From Lachnospiraceae bacterium (GTDB taxonomy: Bacteria > Bacillota > Clostridia > Lachnospirales > Lachnospiraceae): DNA of 64,000 nucleotides. A program made the translations under genes and the position numbers. The notes beneath the pieces are model-generated. The model was not told where the DNA came from. It made no database searches and saw only the letters and a program-made list of their open reading frames with translations. Location of the stretch: NCBI GenBank assembly GCA_022768465.1, contig JALELZ010000033.1:1-64000 (forward strand), in the 5' to 3' direction. Positions 46,259 to 55,284 of this stretch are shown here, in pieces (position 1 is the first letter of the stretch; every line of letters begins with the position of its first letter).

Positions 46259-47656
46259 TCAAAGCATGCTCTTGTGATAAAGCTTTTTCCATTTCCCGGA
46301 ATAAACCCTGTAAAGTATATATATTCCTCTTAGTATCAGATCTATGATCATTGCATACCATGCGCCTTTAAGGCCGAGTCCGAGTCCGTTAACAATAATC
46401 ATTGCTGCAGGTATTCTTATAAGCCACATAGATATGATAGATACCGGTACGGCTATTTTAACATCTCCTAAGCCTCTGAGTATGCCAGTTCCGACTATGT
46501 ACATGCCGAAAAACGGCTGTGCATAGGCAACAAGCCTTAACGCCATGATGGCATTAAGCTTAACATCAGAATCCGGTGTAAATAAGGATATAAACGGATC
46601 TGCAAAAACATACATAAGTATTGCATTGAAGGTCATAATAGCAATGCTTAGCCAAAGAAGTATCTTGGAGTAATCCTCTGCCATCTCTTCATCCTCAGCA
46701 CCTATAGCCTGTCCGGCAAGTGTCGTTCCGGCAGACTGCATTCCATATCCAGGCTGATAGCATATGGATTCAGCATTAACAGCAATATGATGTGCGGCAA
46801 GCATAACAGTGCCAAGCGATGCAACTATCCTTATAAATACCACCTGTCCAAGGTTGATAGTCACTCGCTCGATTGCAGTAGGCAAACCGACATATACGAC
46901 CTCTCTCATATCTCTTTTTACAAGTCTGAAGCTCTCTGAAAAGCTGATCCTGAATTCTCCCTTTGAAAAAACAAGATATATAAGCGCTGCGGCACCTGAA
47001 ACAGCCGAAGAAAAAGCCGTAGCTATTGCGGCTCCCTTAACTCCGAGTCCGGCACCCAATACATGCATTGTATTTCCAAAGAGAACAATATCTCTTGTCT
47101 GATATATAAGAAGAAAATTGCCTATTATATTCAGAGAATTGGCTGCCGCGGTAATCTTCATAGGTGTTGATGTATTACCGTAGCCTCTTATCGCACCACC
47201 AAGTATGATTCCCATATAATAAAGAGGATAACCGAGTGATACTGTCCTTAAATATATGGTGGATTCAATACAAACATCCGGAGCTCCACCCATCCATACA
47301 GGTATGAATGGTGCTAAAAACCACATGACCGCAAAGGCAATTATTCCAAAGCCTAATCCAAGGACAAGGGTCTCTCTTGCCCCCTGTCTGGCTCCAACCA
47401 TATTTTTAGCACCGACATAATGAGCCACAAGCACAGAGCAGCCGGCATTTATTGCCATAGTAATAGCGTTGATGACCCAAATAGGTGAAGAAACGAGAGC
47501 CACCGCAGTTGTTGCGGCAGCTCCCAATGCACCGACCATAGCGGTGTCTACTATACTCATCAAGGTAATGAGTAGATTTTCAATGATCGCAGGTATAGAT
47601 AAAATTACAGCAAGTCTAATACGCTGAGATCTGGTTTTTGCGTTTTTTATATCCAT
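46259..47656 (-). CDS. MATE family efflux transporter (third of four)
   Basis: A 465-residue protein with about 12 membrane helices. The family pattern is seen as LAVILSIPAIIENLLITLMSIVDTAMVGALGAAA, and the second half begins YVGLPTAIERVTINLGQVVFIRIV. It starts 5 bases after thrC with no ribosome site of its own, so translation is probably coupled. The substrate is unknown; its place at the end of hom-thrC raises amino-acid or analogue export as a guess only. Confidence 0.92.
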   Translation of the reverse strand: MDIKNAKTRSQRIRLAVILSIPAIIENLLITLMSIVDTAMVGALGAAATTAVALVSSPIWVINAITMAINAGCSVLVAHYVGAKNMVGARQGARETLVLGLGFGIIAFAVMWFLAPFIPVWMGGAPDVCIESTIYLRTVSLGYPLYYMGIILGGAIRGYGNTSTPMKITAAANSLNIIGNFLLIYQTRDIVLFGNTMHVLGAGLGVKGAAIATAFSSAVSGAAALIYLVFSKGEFRISFSESFRLVKRDMREVVYVGLPTAIERVTINLGQVVFIRIVASLGTVMLAAHHIAVNAESICYQPGYGMQSAGTTLAGQAIGAEDEEMAEDYSKILLWLSIAIMTFNAILMYVFADPFISLFTPDSDVKLNAIMALRLVAYAQPFFGMYIVGTGILRGLGDVKIAVPVSIISMWLIRIPAAMIIVNGLGLGLKGAWYAMIIDLILRGIYILYRVYSGKWKKLYHKSML

Positions 47657-47661
47657 TTGAT

Positions 47662-49131
47662 TTATAAAATGCAGTTAAGACTATCGATTACAAACTGCTC
47701 CATTTTATCAATATCAACTACGGCAGTGTGTCTTATTTCCTTTGTTTTGAGCATAGCAAGAGGAGTTGGTGCTTTTTCTCCTGTCTTTTCACTCAATGCA
47801 CCCATATATGCAAATCCATCTGCATTCTTATCTGAAAGCTCACCAAAGATCGATTCATATACGTCCTTTGCAAACTTGAATGGGCTGGCTGTTGAAAGAA
47901 TGACTGTAGGACGTCCGGAAGCAATATCCTTTGCTACCTTATAGCCTACTGCAGTATGAGGATCTATAAGTCTGTGATCGTCATTCCATGCATCACGTAT
48001 AACCTGCATAGACTCATCGTTAGTTGCATAGCCGCAGTCGAATATATCCTGAAGTGTATCAAGAATCTCCTTTGCAACTTCAAATCTGCCCTTTTCTGAA
48101 AGATCCTTCATAAGTCCGGCAACATACTCCGCATCACAGCCGGAAGCATAGTAAAGCATACGCTCAAGGTTTGATGAAACAAGTATATCCATGCTTGGAG
48201 AAATTGTCTTTACAAAGTCTCTGTTCTTATCGTATACACCAGTATTAAGGAAATCAGTGAGTACATTATTTTCATTTGATGCAACTATAAGTTTTCCTAC
48301 AGGAAGCCCTAATGCCTTTGCATAATAGCCTGCAAGAATATCTCCGAAGTTTCCTGTAGGAACAACAAAGTCAAGCTTATCGCCATAGCTTATAGCCTTG
48401 TCCTGCACAAGCTTTTTATAACTCTCTATGTAATATATAACCTGTGGAACAAGTCTTCCTACATTGATTGAGTTAGCACTTGAAAGAGAAATTTTTCTCT
48501 CCCTAAGTATTTTCTCCGAATCAGCAGCAAATATCTTTTTAACGCCTGTCTGACAATCATCGAAATTACCTCTGACAGCGGCAACATTAACATTTCCGCC
48601 TTCCTGTGTAGCCATCTGAAGGTACTGAATATCGCTGACTTTGCCGTATGGATAGAATACGGTAATCCCTATATTTTCAGCATCCTGAAAGCCTGAAAGT
48701 GCTGCCTTGCCGGTATCTCCGCTTGTTGCGGTAAGTATCATAACCTTCTCATCCTTAAGTGCCTTGCTCATAAGCTGAGGAAGCATACAGAGAGCCATGT
48801 CTTTAAAAGCTGATGTAGGTCCGTGATAAAGCTCAGTCATCCAATATTTGCCGAGCTTGGTTACAGGCGTAAGCTCGGCAGTCTCGAATTTTCCCGCATA
48901 CGCCTTAGCGATACAGCTTTTAAGCTCTTCATCTGTGTAATCGTCAAGAAGGACCTTGAACACCTCAAATGCGATCTCTTCATAGCTCTTATCCATGAGC
49001 TTGCTCATATCTAAAGAAGCGCTCATGATGTCATCGCTTACATAAAGTCCTCCGTCTGTGCAAAGGCCCTTTAATATTGCTTCCTTTGAACCGCATGATA
49101 CGGCCTTACTTCTGGTACTGTGATAAAGCAT
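47662..49131 (-). CDS. thrC: Threonine synthase
   Basis: ThrC turns O-phosphohomoserine into threonine with pyridoxal phosphate. The 489-residue length and N-terminus (MLYHSTRSKAVSCGSKEAILKGLCTDGGLYV) mark the long, fungal/E. coli-like class. The PLP lysine is in YHGPTSAFKDMALCMLPQL, TATSGDTGKAALSGF follows, and PTGNFGDILAGYYAKALGLPV is the phosphate-binding loop. AAAGAGG precedes the ATG. hom is directly upstream; no thrB-type kinase is in the window. Confidence 0.96.
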   Translation of the reverse strand: MLYHSTRSKAVSCGSKEAILKGLCTDGGLYVSDDIMSASLDMSKLMDKSYEEIAFEVFKVLLDDYTDEELKSCIAKAYAGKFETAELTPVTKLGKYWMTELYHGPTSAFKDMALCMLPQLMSKALKDEKVMILTATSGDTGKAALSGFQDAENIGITVFYPYGKVSDIQYLQMATQEGGNVNVAAVRGNFDDCQTGVKKIFAADSEKILRERKISLSSANSINVGRLVPQVIYYIESYKKLVQDKAISYGDKLDFVVPTGNFGDILAGYYAKALGLPVGKLIVASNENNVLTDFLNTGVYDKNRDFVKTISPSMDILVSSNLERMLYYASGCDAEYVAGLMKDLSEKGRFEVAKEILDTLQDIFDCGYATNDESMQVIRDAWNDDHRLIDPHTAVGYKVAKDIASGRPTVILSTASPFKFAKDVYESIFGELSDKNADGFAYMGALSEKTGEKAPTPLAMLKTKEIRHTAVVDIDKMEQFVIDSLNCIL

Positions 49132-49238
49132 TTGTTGTTACCTCTTTATTTCTTTGTTTCCGTATATACAGAAACCTTGCTTTATGCTTGTTATTACAAT
49201 GAGGCACTCTGTGATATAGCGGCTCATCAGTTGTTTAA

Positions 49239-50321
49239 TTATTTACAGATCTCAGGACACTCGAATGCTATAAATTGATTTTTTTCCTCTGCGATCTTTA
49301 CTAGCTCTTCAAGAGTACCTTCGTATTTAGTTCCTCCGATATATGCGCTTCCTTTAAGCATTTCAGGAACATATCTAAGCTTTCTGAAGAACTGGAATTC
49401 TACATCAACATTAACAGAATTAAATATTGAATATATATCTCTTAACAATGCATCAGCTGTTGGTGAACCGCCTGCACCCTGTCCGTAGAGCTTTATCTCG
49501 CCGCACATATCGCCTACAAGAGTTATCATATTATTATTGAGCGGTACATGTGCCTCAAGCTGATCCTTGCCTATAACGCAAGGAACTACTCCGAGTGCAT
49601 AGTCATTGTCATTTCTTACGGAAATACCCATAAGCTTAATGGTCTTGCCTTCGGCTGCATATTCATCAAGTATTTCCTTTGTAAGCTTCTCTATTCCTGA
49701 AACAGGAAAATCTGACGTTACAAAGCCATGATATGCAGTGCTTGCAAGGATCATTATCTTATTCTTAACATCAAAGCCTCCGATGTCTGCTGTAGGATCA
49801 GCCTCAGCATATCCAAGCTCCTGAGCCTCCTTAAGGGTAGCAGCAAAATCAGAGCCTTCATTGATCATCTTATCCAATATAAAATTAGATGTACCGTTAA
49901 GGATACCATATACGGATGAAAGATAGTTTGTATGTGTAGTTGAGATAATCTCTGAAACTATCGGTATTGTTCCGCCGCTTGAAGCCTCATACTTAAGCTG
50001 TACTTCCTTTTTTGCTGCTATCGTGCAAAGCTCCTCCATAGCATATGCCAATGCTGCCTTATTTGCTGTAACAACATGCTTGCCGGCTAAAAGCGCACGC
50101 TTCATATAATCATATGAATCAATTTTACCTGAAAGTGCATCTACAACAATACCAACAGACGGATCATTAAGTATCTCGTCAAAATCCTCTGTCATGAATG
50201 GCTCTGTTGCCTTGCCCGGTCTTCTGAGTACATATGCAATCTGAATATCTCTGCTGTCTCCTTCGATATACTTACAGATGCTTCGTCCTACTGTGCCGTA
50301 GCCCAATACTGCAATTTTCAT
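49239..50321 (-). CDS. hom: Homoserine dehydrogenase without ACT domain
   Basis: Hom reduces aspartate semialdehyde to homoserine. The nucleotide-binding site is VLGYGTVGRSICKYI (from residue 5). VTANKAALAYAMEEL and YEASSGGTIPIVSEI follow, and the catalytic core is GILNGTSNFILDKM and AEADPTADIGGFDVKNKIMILA. Typical bacterial enzymes have 410-440 residues with a C-terminal ACT domain that senses threonine. This one has 360 and ends soon after the catalytic domain, so threonine feedback through ACT is not expected. The ribosome site is CGGAGG. hom-thrC form a threonine pair. Confidence 0.95.
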   Translation of the reverse strand: MKIAVLGYGTVGRSICKYIEGDSRDIQIAYVLRRPGKATEPFMTEDFDEILNDPSVGIVVDALSGKIDSYDYMKRALLAGKHVVTANKAALAYAMEELCTIAAKKEVQLKYEASSGGTIPIVSEIISTTHTNYLSSVYGILNGTSNFILDKMINEGSDFAATLKEAQELGYAEADPTADIGGFDVKNKIMILASTAYHGFVTSDFPVSGIEKLTKEILDEYAAEGKTIKLMGISVRNDNDYALGVVPCVIGKDQLEAHVPLNNNMITLVGDMCGEIKLYGQGAGGSPTADALLRDIYSIFNSVNVDVEFQFFRKLRYVPEMLKGSAYIGGTKYEGTLEELVKIAEEKNQFIAFECPEICK

Positions 50322-50348
50322 ACTAATCCTCCGCTTTTATATTGCCGG

Positions 50349-50807
50349 TCAATCGCCGTTTATTACTTCAATTTCATCAGATGCAGCCGAAGCCAGGGCT
50401 TCTGCATCAGCCTTTGCCTGCTCGCTGACAGCTCCGTGTCTAACCTTGTCCACAGCCTCAGGTATAAGATCTAAAAGTCTGGTGAATACATCCTGATTCT
50501 TAACATTCACAAGTCTTGTTTTTCCGTCCTGTATTATAAGCAGTGCAACCGGTGACATTTTTGCACTCATGGCACCTGCACCATTATTTTTTGAGCTGCT
50601 GTTATTTATAAGTGCGCCTGAAGCAAGACCTGCAGATATTTCTATAAGAGGTATAATAGTTGCTCCACCAACCTCCATAGGCTCCCCTACAACGGTTTTT
50701 GACTGGACAAGGCCTTCCATTCCCTTGAAAAGCGCCTGGATCGTAACTCCGAGTCCGTCTTTTGTCTGACCGTATTCAACTTTAACGTGATCCTTGATAT
50801 TAGCCAT
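50349..50807 (-). CDS. ytfJ: GerW/YtfJ family sporulation-associated protein
   Basis: The 152-residue product has the YtfJ core: VKVEYGQTKDGLGVTIQAL, GATIIPLIEISAGLASG and SPVALLIIQDGKTRLVNVKNQD. In Bacillus the protein is made in the forespore and affects germination, but homologues occur widely in Clostridia that do not sporulate. Its upstream neighbour is a DUF2953 protein, the same pair as ytfI-ytfJ in Bacillus. GGAGA precedes the ATG. Confidence 0.9.
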   Translation of the reverse strand: MANIKDHVKVEYGQTKDGLGVTIQALFKGMEGLVQSKTVVGEPMEVGGATIIPLIEISAGLASGALINNSSSKNNGAGAMSAKMSPVALLIIQDGKTRLVNVKNQDVFTRLLDLIPEAVDKVRHGAVSEQAKADAEALASAASDEIEVINGD

Positions 50808-50847
50808 TTATCGTCTCCGTTTTATATGAAATATCAGCGTGTGTTTA

Positions 50848-51792
50848 TTAATCATCGGCTATGCCGAGTATTTTACGTGATTTATTATATAGTGCCTTCA
50901 GATCCTTATTTAAATATATCCTAAGCAATGGAAATGCTATAAAGAATATCCCGAATCTGCCCTTTATGCTAAGTTTTCCTTCAAGTCTGCTCTGTGTAAA
51001 ATCAGGACTTATATTGAGCCAGTCACAATAAAGCGGATAAAGCACTGCTGCAGCTTCCATAACCAATCCGGTATTGTATGGATCTCCGCTGCCAAACTCA
51101 AGATAACCGCTGCCTTTTTTAGGTTTGATTTCTTTCAGGATAGAAAATACTTCTTTTTTCAGAAAACCAAGAGCTTCTTTATACTTATCCTTATTAATAA
51201 GCTCATAGAGTTTTTTCAGTCGGTCAGTCTTATCCTTAACTGTTCTGTATAGTGCTCTGAAAAAATCATAAATATCTGAACATAGCCTCTTAATGCTTAA
51301 GATAGATTTATCTATGAACACTTTAAGCCTTTTTCTTATTCCCGGCGATTTAGATTTTTCTTTTGAAGCAGGTTTACTATCAGATAAAGGTTCAAATGTT
51401 TGTTTTGAAGTATCCTGTACAATGATCTCGGAATCAGATTTTTGCGTAGTCGCATTTTTTTCTGTATACGTACCGGCTATAGTCATATCCTTATCAAGGA
51501 ATGAACTTGGTTTATCATTAACGCCCTTTTCATCAAACGGATCATATACCTTTTTCCCAAGGATAATTAAGCCTGCCGAAAGTCCGTCTTCCTTACTGAA
51601 TAGGACATAGCCTTTAACCAAGGAAAACATCCAGCTTACAGAAGCACTGCCATCCGGTATTTCATCTATAAAGCTGCCATCAATTTTGTAACGAAGCGGC
51701 ACAAAAAAGACGAGACCGATAATTAAAATAATAAGTCCCGCGAGTATAAGTAATATTAAGCCCAATACCTTAAGGATAGTAAACAAAAACAA
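50848..51792 (-). CDS. DUF2953 membrane protein (YtfI-like)
   Basis: A 314-residue protein with an N-terminal membrane helix (VLGLILLILAGLIILIIGLVFF), then VPLRYKIDGSF and a variable charged linker. The C-terminal DUF2953 domain is seen as SGYLEFGSGDPYNTGLVMEAAAVLYPLY and SRLEGKLSIKGRFGIFFIAFPLLRIYLN. The function is unknown. The start is TTG at 51792, with GGAGCG about 10 bases upstream; there is no ATG nearby in frame. Confidence 0.85.
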   Translation of the reverse strand: MFLFTILKVLGLILLILAGLIILIIGLVFFVPLRYKIDGSFIDEIPDGSASVSWMFSLVKGYVLFSKEDGLSAGLIILGKKVYDPFDEKGVNDKPSSFLDKDMTIAGTYTEKNATTQKSDSEIIVQDTSKQTFEPLSDSKPASKEKSKSPGIRKRLKVFIDKSILSIKRLCSDIYDFFRALYRTVKDKTDRLKKLYELINKDKYKEALGFLKKEVFSILKEIKPKKGSGYLEFGSGDPYNTGLVMEAAAVLYPLYCDWLNISPDFTQSRLEGKLSIKGRFGIFFIAFPLLRIYLNKDLKALYNKSRKILGIADD

Positions 51793-51796
51793 ATTA

Positions 51797-52276
51797 TTAG
51801 CGCTCCGTTTGTTCTGAAAGTAAATGCCACGCTTCTTCGATCACAGCATTTACTGTCTGCTCTCTGATTTCCGGACGGGTACCTTTAAGCATATGCTCAT
51901 AAACCTGAACATTACCTTTAATGTATACAGCTGTATAGACAAGACCCACGGGCTTACCTTCCGAAGGATCTGGTCCAGCATTTCCCGTAGTTGCAAGAGC
52001 CATATCTGTACCTGCCTTTTTGGCAGCACCAATGGCCATTTCTCTCGCTGTAACAGGTGAAATAGCACCTTCTTTATCGAGAATATCTTTGCTGATTCCG
52101 AGAGTTCTATGCTTTGCACCTATATCATAGGTAACAAAGCCCTCCATAAATGCATACGAGGCACCAGGTACGCTTACAAGCGTTCCGGAAACAAGACCGC
52201 CGGTAAGTGACTCCGCACATGCTATAGTCATGCCATTATCTCTGAGCATTCCTATAAGCTCGGCTTCCTTTCCCAT
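51797..52276 (-). CDS. pncC: Nicotinamide-nucleotide amidohydrolase PncC (CinA C-terminal type)
   Basis: This is the stand-alone C-terminal domain of CinA, 159 residues. PncC deamidates NMN to nicotinate mononucleotide in pyridine recycling. Signatures are TIACAESLTGGLVSGTLVSVPGAS, GFVTYDIGAKHRTLGI, and ALATTGNAGPDPSEGKPVGLVYTAV. The N-terminal CinA domain is absent. The start is ATG at 52276 with AAGGAGG and overlaps the pgsA stop (TGATG); a GTG just before lies too close to the site. The window also has pncB, another NAD salvage gene. Confidence 0.92.
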   Translation of the reverse strand: MGKEAELIGMLRDNGMTIACAESLTGGLVSGTLVSVPGASYAFMEGFVTYDIGAKHRTLGISKDILDKEGAISPVTAREMAIGAAKKAGTDMALATTGNAGPDPSEGKPVGLVYTAVYIKGNVQVYEHMLKGTRPEIREQTVNAVIEEAWHLLSEQTER

Positions 52277-52872
52277 CACATGCCTCCTTCTGTTATAACC
52301 TTGATATTCTTCTTCATATAATCAACAAGTGAAATAACTGTAAGCAACAGTGCCGCTGCAGTAAGTACTCCCACAACAGTACTGCCCAAAATAACCGGCA
52401 TAGTAGGAAGAATCAGTATAATGCATAAAAGCATCTGTGATACAGTTTTAAACTTTCCCCACCAGCTCGCAGCAATAACGATTCCGTTATCTGCAGCCAC
52501 GAGTCTGAAGCCGCTGATTATAAATTCTCTTGCTATAATAATAATAACTACTATGCATGACAGTGATCCCTCTGCTGTGAGAAGTATAAGTGCTGAGCAG
52601 ACAAGCAGCTTATCTGCAAGCGGATCCATAAACTTTCCTAAATCAGTAACAAGGCCTCTGCTTCTTGCAATATAACCATCCAGAAAATCAGTAAAGGATG
52701 CAGCACAAAATATTATACATGCGATGATCCTGTATGAAATAAATCTGCCGTCAGCGGATGCTCTCAGCTCTGATGCCAAATGTCCGTCAAGACTAAGTAT
52801 CATAAATAACACAAAGAAGGGTATCATAAATACCCTTAGTAATGTGAGTTTATTCGGAAGATTCATTTTCAT
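52276..52872 (-). CDS. pgsA: CDP-diacylglycerol-glycerol-3-phosphate phosphatidyltransferase
   Basis: PgsA makes phosphatidylglycerol phosphate in the membrane. The CDP-alcohol phosphotransferase motif is complete: DFLDGYIAR, then GKFMDPLADKL, with the D, D, G, A, R, G, D and D positions in place. The start NLPNKLTLLRVFMIPFFV is typical. The 198-residue product has about five or six helices. It overlaps rimO by 4 bases (ATGA), a conserved arrangement in Clostridia. Confidence 0.96.
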   Translation of the reverse strand: MKMNLPNKLTLLRVFMIPFFVLFMILSLDGHLASELRASADGRFISYRIIACIIFCAASFTDFLDGYIARSRGLVTDLGKFMDPLADKLLVCSALILLTAEGSLSCIVVIIIIAREFIISGFRLVAADNGIVIAASWWGKFKTVSQMLLCIILILPTMPVILGSTVVGVLTAAALLLTVISLVDYMKKNIKVITEGGM

Positions 52873-54290
52873 ATCAGTTCACCGATGAGATCGTAGCCAT
52901 CAGCTCCGGTCACTCTTGCACTAACCATATCACCTGTCATGAATTCACGGCTTCCTGTATCGATATATATCAGACCGTCAACATCAGGTGCATCCATGTA
53001 TGTACGCCCAACATAAATATTGCCGGCGGCTTTATTATCATTAACTGTCTCTGAAGTTCCTTCACTGTCGCTGCACGCATCAGTAAGTCTGCCTTCTATC
53101 ATAACGAGATATTCCCTGCCGATCTTTTCCTCAGCCTTTCTTACAGCAATTTCCTGCTGAACAGCCATTATCTCATTGCGTCTTGCTGCTTTAGTTTTAG
53201 CTGAAACCTGATGGCTTAATCCTGCCGCCTTCGTGCCCTCTTCTCTTGAGTATTCGAAATCTCCCAGTCTGTCGAATTCAGTATCGCGAACAAAATTCAT
53301 AAGAATATTATGATCCTTATCGCTTTCTCCCGGGAATCCGGATATCAGAGTCGTTCTCAAAACTATATCAGGAATCTCTTCACGCAGCTTCGCTATACGG
53401 CTGATTATTTCATCATGAGTAGTTCTTCTTGCCATTTTCTTCAAAATATGGTCAGAAGCATGCTGAATAGGAATATCAAGATAATGACAGACCTTTGGAA
53501 GCTTCTTTATAGCCTGAACAAGCTCGTCCGTGATTTCCTCCGGATAACAATAAAGGATACGGATCCATTTGATCCCTTCTATATCATTGAGCTTTTGAAG
53601 AAGCTCCGGAAGCATTTTTCTGCCATATAGATCAACTCCGTATAAGGTTGTTTCCTGTGCAACAAGAATAAGCTCCTTCACGCCATCTTCTGCAAGACTC
53701 ACAGCTTCTTTAAGAAGATCCTCCATAGGGACCGAACGATATTTTCCCTTAAGCGACGGAATAATACAGTAGGTACAGTTCTTTCCGCAGCCCTCTGCTA
53801 TCTTAAGATAAGCATAATGTCCGCCTGCTGTGATGAATCGCTCATTTACAGGTTTTTCGACAAATACATTGTCTGAAATAGGTCTGAATTCTCTGACCTT
53901 GGTATATTCATTCTCTGCCAGACTCTTATCGACTGCATCCACAATATCCTGCCAGGAGTTGGTTCCGACTATGACATCAACCTCAGGCAGTGTTTCCTGT
54001 ATCTCTTCCTTATAGCGCTCTGCCATACAGCCCATTACAACAAGTAACGGAGCTGTCTCACCAAGTTCTTCCTTTAAGTCAGACATCTCTATAAGAGTCT
54101 GAACGCTTTCCTCCTTGGCATCTCTTATGAAGCAGCAGGTGTTAACTATAATTACATCTGCTTCCTGCGGAAGCTCGCAATACTCATATCCTGCCTTATA
54201 CATAAGCCCGAGTGTTTTCTCAGAATCCACAAGGTTCTTATCACATCCGAGAGAAATAAGATGAACTTTTTTCTTTCCTATGCGCGGCAT
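52869..54290 (-). CDS. rimO: Ribosomal protein S12 methylthiotransferase RimO
   Basis: RimO adds a methylthio group to an aspartate of S12. The N-terminal UPF0004 domain holds cysteines for one cluster (SLGCDKNLVDSE, VNTCCFIRDA, VMGCMAERY). The radical SAM motif CXXXCXXC is in EGCGKNCTYCIIPSLKGKYRS. A C-terminal TRAM domain closes the 473 residues; an inserted stretch near 415-428 (DACSDSEGTSETVN) lengthens it slightly. It overlaps rpoZ by one base and pgsA by four. Confidence 0.96.
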   Translation of the reverse strand: MPRIGKKKVHLISLGCDKNLVDSEKTLGLMYKAGYEYCELPQEADVIIVNTCCFIRDAKEESVQTLIEMSDLKEELGETAPLLVVMGCMAERYKEEIQETLPEVDVIVGTNSWQDIVDAVDKSLAENEYTKVREFRPISDNVFVEKPVNERFITAGGHYAYLKIAEGCGKNCTYCIIPSLKGKYRSVPMEDLLKEAVSLAEDGVKELILVAQETTLYGVDLYGRKMLPELLQKLNDIEGIKWIRILYCYPEEITDELVQAIKKLPKVCHYLDIPIQHASDHILKKMARRTTHDEIISRIAKLREEIPDIVLRTTLISGFPGESDKDHNILMNFVRDTEFDRLGDFEYSREEGTKAAGLSHQVSAKTKAARRNEIMAVQQEIAVRKAEEKIGREYLVMIEGRLTDACSDSEGTSETVNDNKAAGNIYVGRTYMDAPDVDGLIYIDTGSREFMTGDMVSARVTGADGYDLIGELI

Positions 54291-54529
54291 TATTCGTTCT
54301 CGTGCTTCTTTGTATATACTTTTACATCGCCGTCATATATTTCATCAACAGCTAATGTAAGAGGCTTTTCGTCATTGCTCTTTACAAGTACCTTTGCACC
54401 GTCAACTATCTGTCTTGCTCTTTTAGATGCTGCAATTACAACAGAATATCTGCTTGTAAGAGTCTCCTCGCCATTCTCTTCATTGACCTTCTTCATTATC
54501 TGTCCGTATGTAGGCTGAAACATTGCCAT
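54290..54529 (-). CDS. rpoZ: RNA polymerase omega subunit
   Basis: Omega stabilises the beta-prime subunit. The family core SRYSVVIAASKRARQIVDGAK is present. I start at the ATG at 54529 (79 residues; MAMFQPTYGQIMKKVN), which has AAGAGG 9 bases upstream. A frame to 54571 adds 14 residues unlike the family. gmk-rpoZ is a common order. Confidence 0.92.
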   Translation of the reverse strand: MAMFQPTYGQIMKKVNEENGEETLTSRYSVVIAASKRARQIVDGAKVLVKSNDEKPLTLAVDEIYDGDVKVYTKKHENE

Positions 54530-54606
54530 AGCTATAAACCTCTTTCTATAAATCAACTGAGCATAGTTCAAAAATACTATCTGCTCTTAAATTAATTCTA
54601 TTTATA

Positions 54607-55284
54607 TTAATTATTTAGACTTGTGTAATACGTTCTGAGATCCTTTCTGATCTTCTCAACAAAGTCGATCTGTGAACGGACTCTCATGTGCTGATCCTGT
54701 ATAAGATAATTAAGATGCTTTGTTGTCTTATCTAAATTATCATTGATAAGGATATAATCATATGCCTCAATTCCCTCAGCCTCCTGAGCAGCCTTTGCCA
54801 TACGCTTTCTTATGACCTCTTCTGTTTCCGTACCGCGCTTTCTGAGTCGCTCACCAAGCTCTTCAACAGTCGGCGGTGTAATGAAAACAAGGACTGACTC
54901 AGGGAATTTTGCCTTTATCTTGAGCGCACCCTGCATTTCTATCTCCAGGATAACATCCTTGCCCTTTTCCATTTCCTGTTCTACATATGAACGCGGAGTT
55001 CCGTAAAAATTATCTACATAAGAAGCATACTCAAGTAATTCGTCATTCTGCAGCATCCCAAAAAACTTCTGCTTTGTCACAAAGAAATAATCCTTGCCCT
55101 CTACCTCACCAGGTCTCGGCTGTCTGGTGGTTGCTGAAACGGAAAGTGAATAATAATCATAATTTTCCATAAGCTGCTTCATAAGAGTTCCCTTACCTGA
55201 GCCTGAAAAACCAGATATTACGACAAGCATACCCTTATTTCTTATAAATGGATGATGTGCTTTCTCTATGGTCTTATCACTCAA
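54607..55284 (-). CDS. gmk: Guanylate kinase
   Basis: Gmk phosphorylates GMP. The P-loop is ISGFSGSGKGTLMKQLM, the GMP-binding segment is SVSATTRQPRPGEVEGKDYFFV, and ILEIEMQGALKIK and RLRKRGTE complete the family. The frame starts at TTG (55284), which overlaps the yicC stop by 8 bases. The 18 residues before MLVVISGFSG are unusual for the family, so an internal start is possible, but that ATG has a badly spaced site. Confidence 0.95.
   Translation of the reverse strand: MSDKTIEKAHHPFIRNKGMLVVISGFSGSGKGTLMKQLMENYDYYSLSVSATTRQPRPGEVEGKDYFFVTKQKFFGMLQNDELLEYASYVDNFYGTPRSYVEQEMEKGKDVILEIEMQGALKIKAKFPESVLVFITPPTVEELGERLRKRGTETEEVIRKRMAKAAQEAEGIEAYDYILINDNLDKTTKHLNYLIQDQHMRVRSQIDFVEKIRKDLRTYYTSLNN

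Noticed and set aside
49159..49178. Palindrome GTTTC..GAAAC before thrC
   Set aside because: Short stem without promoter overlap or conserved operator pattern that I know.
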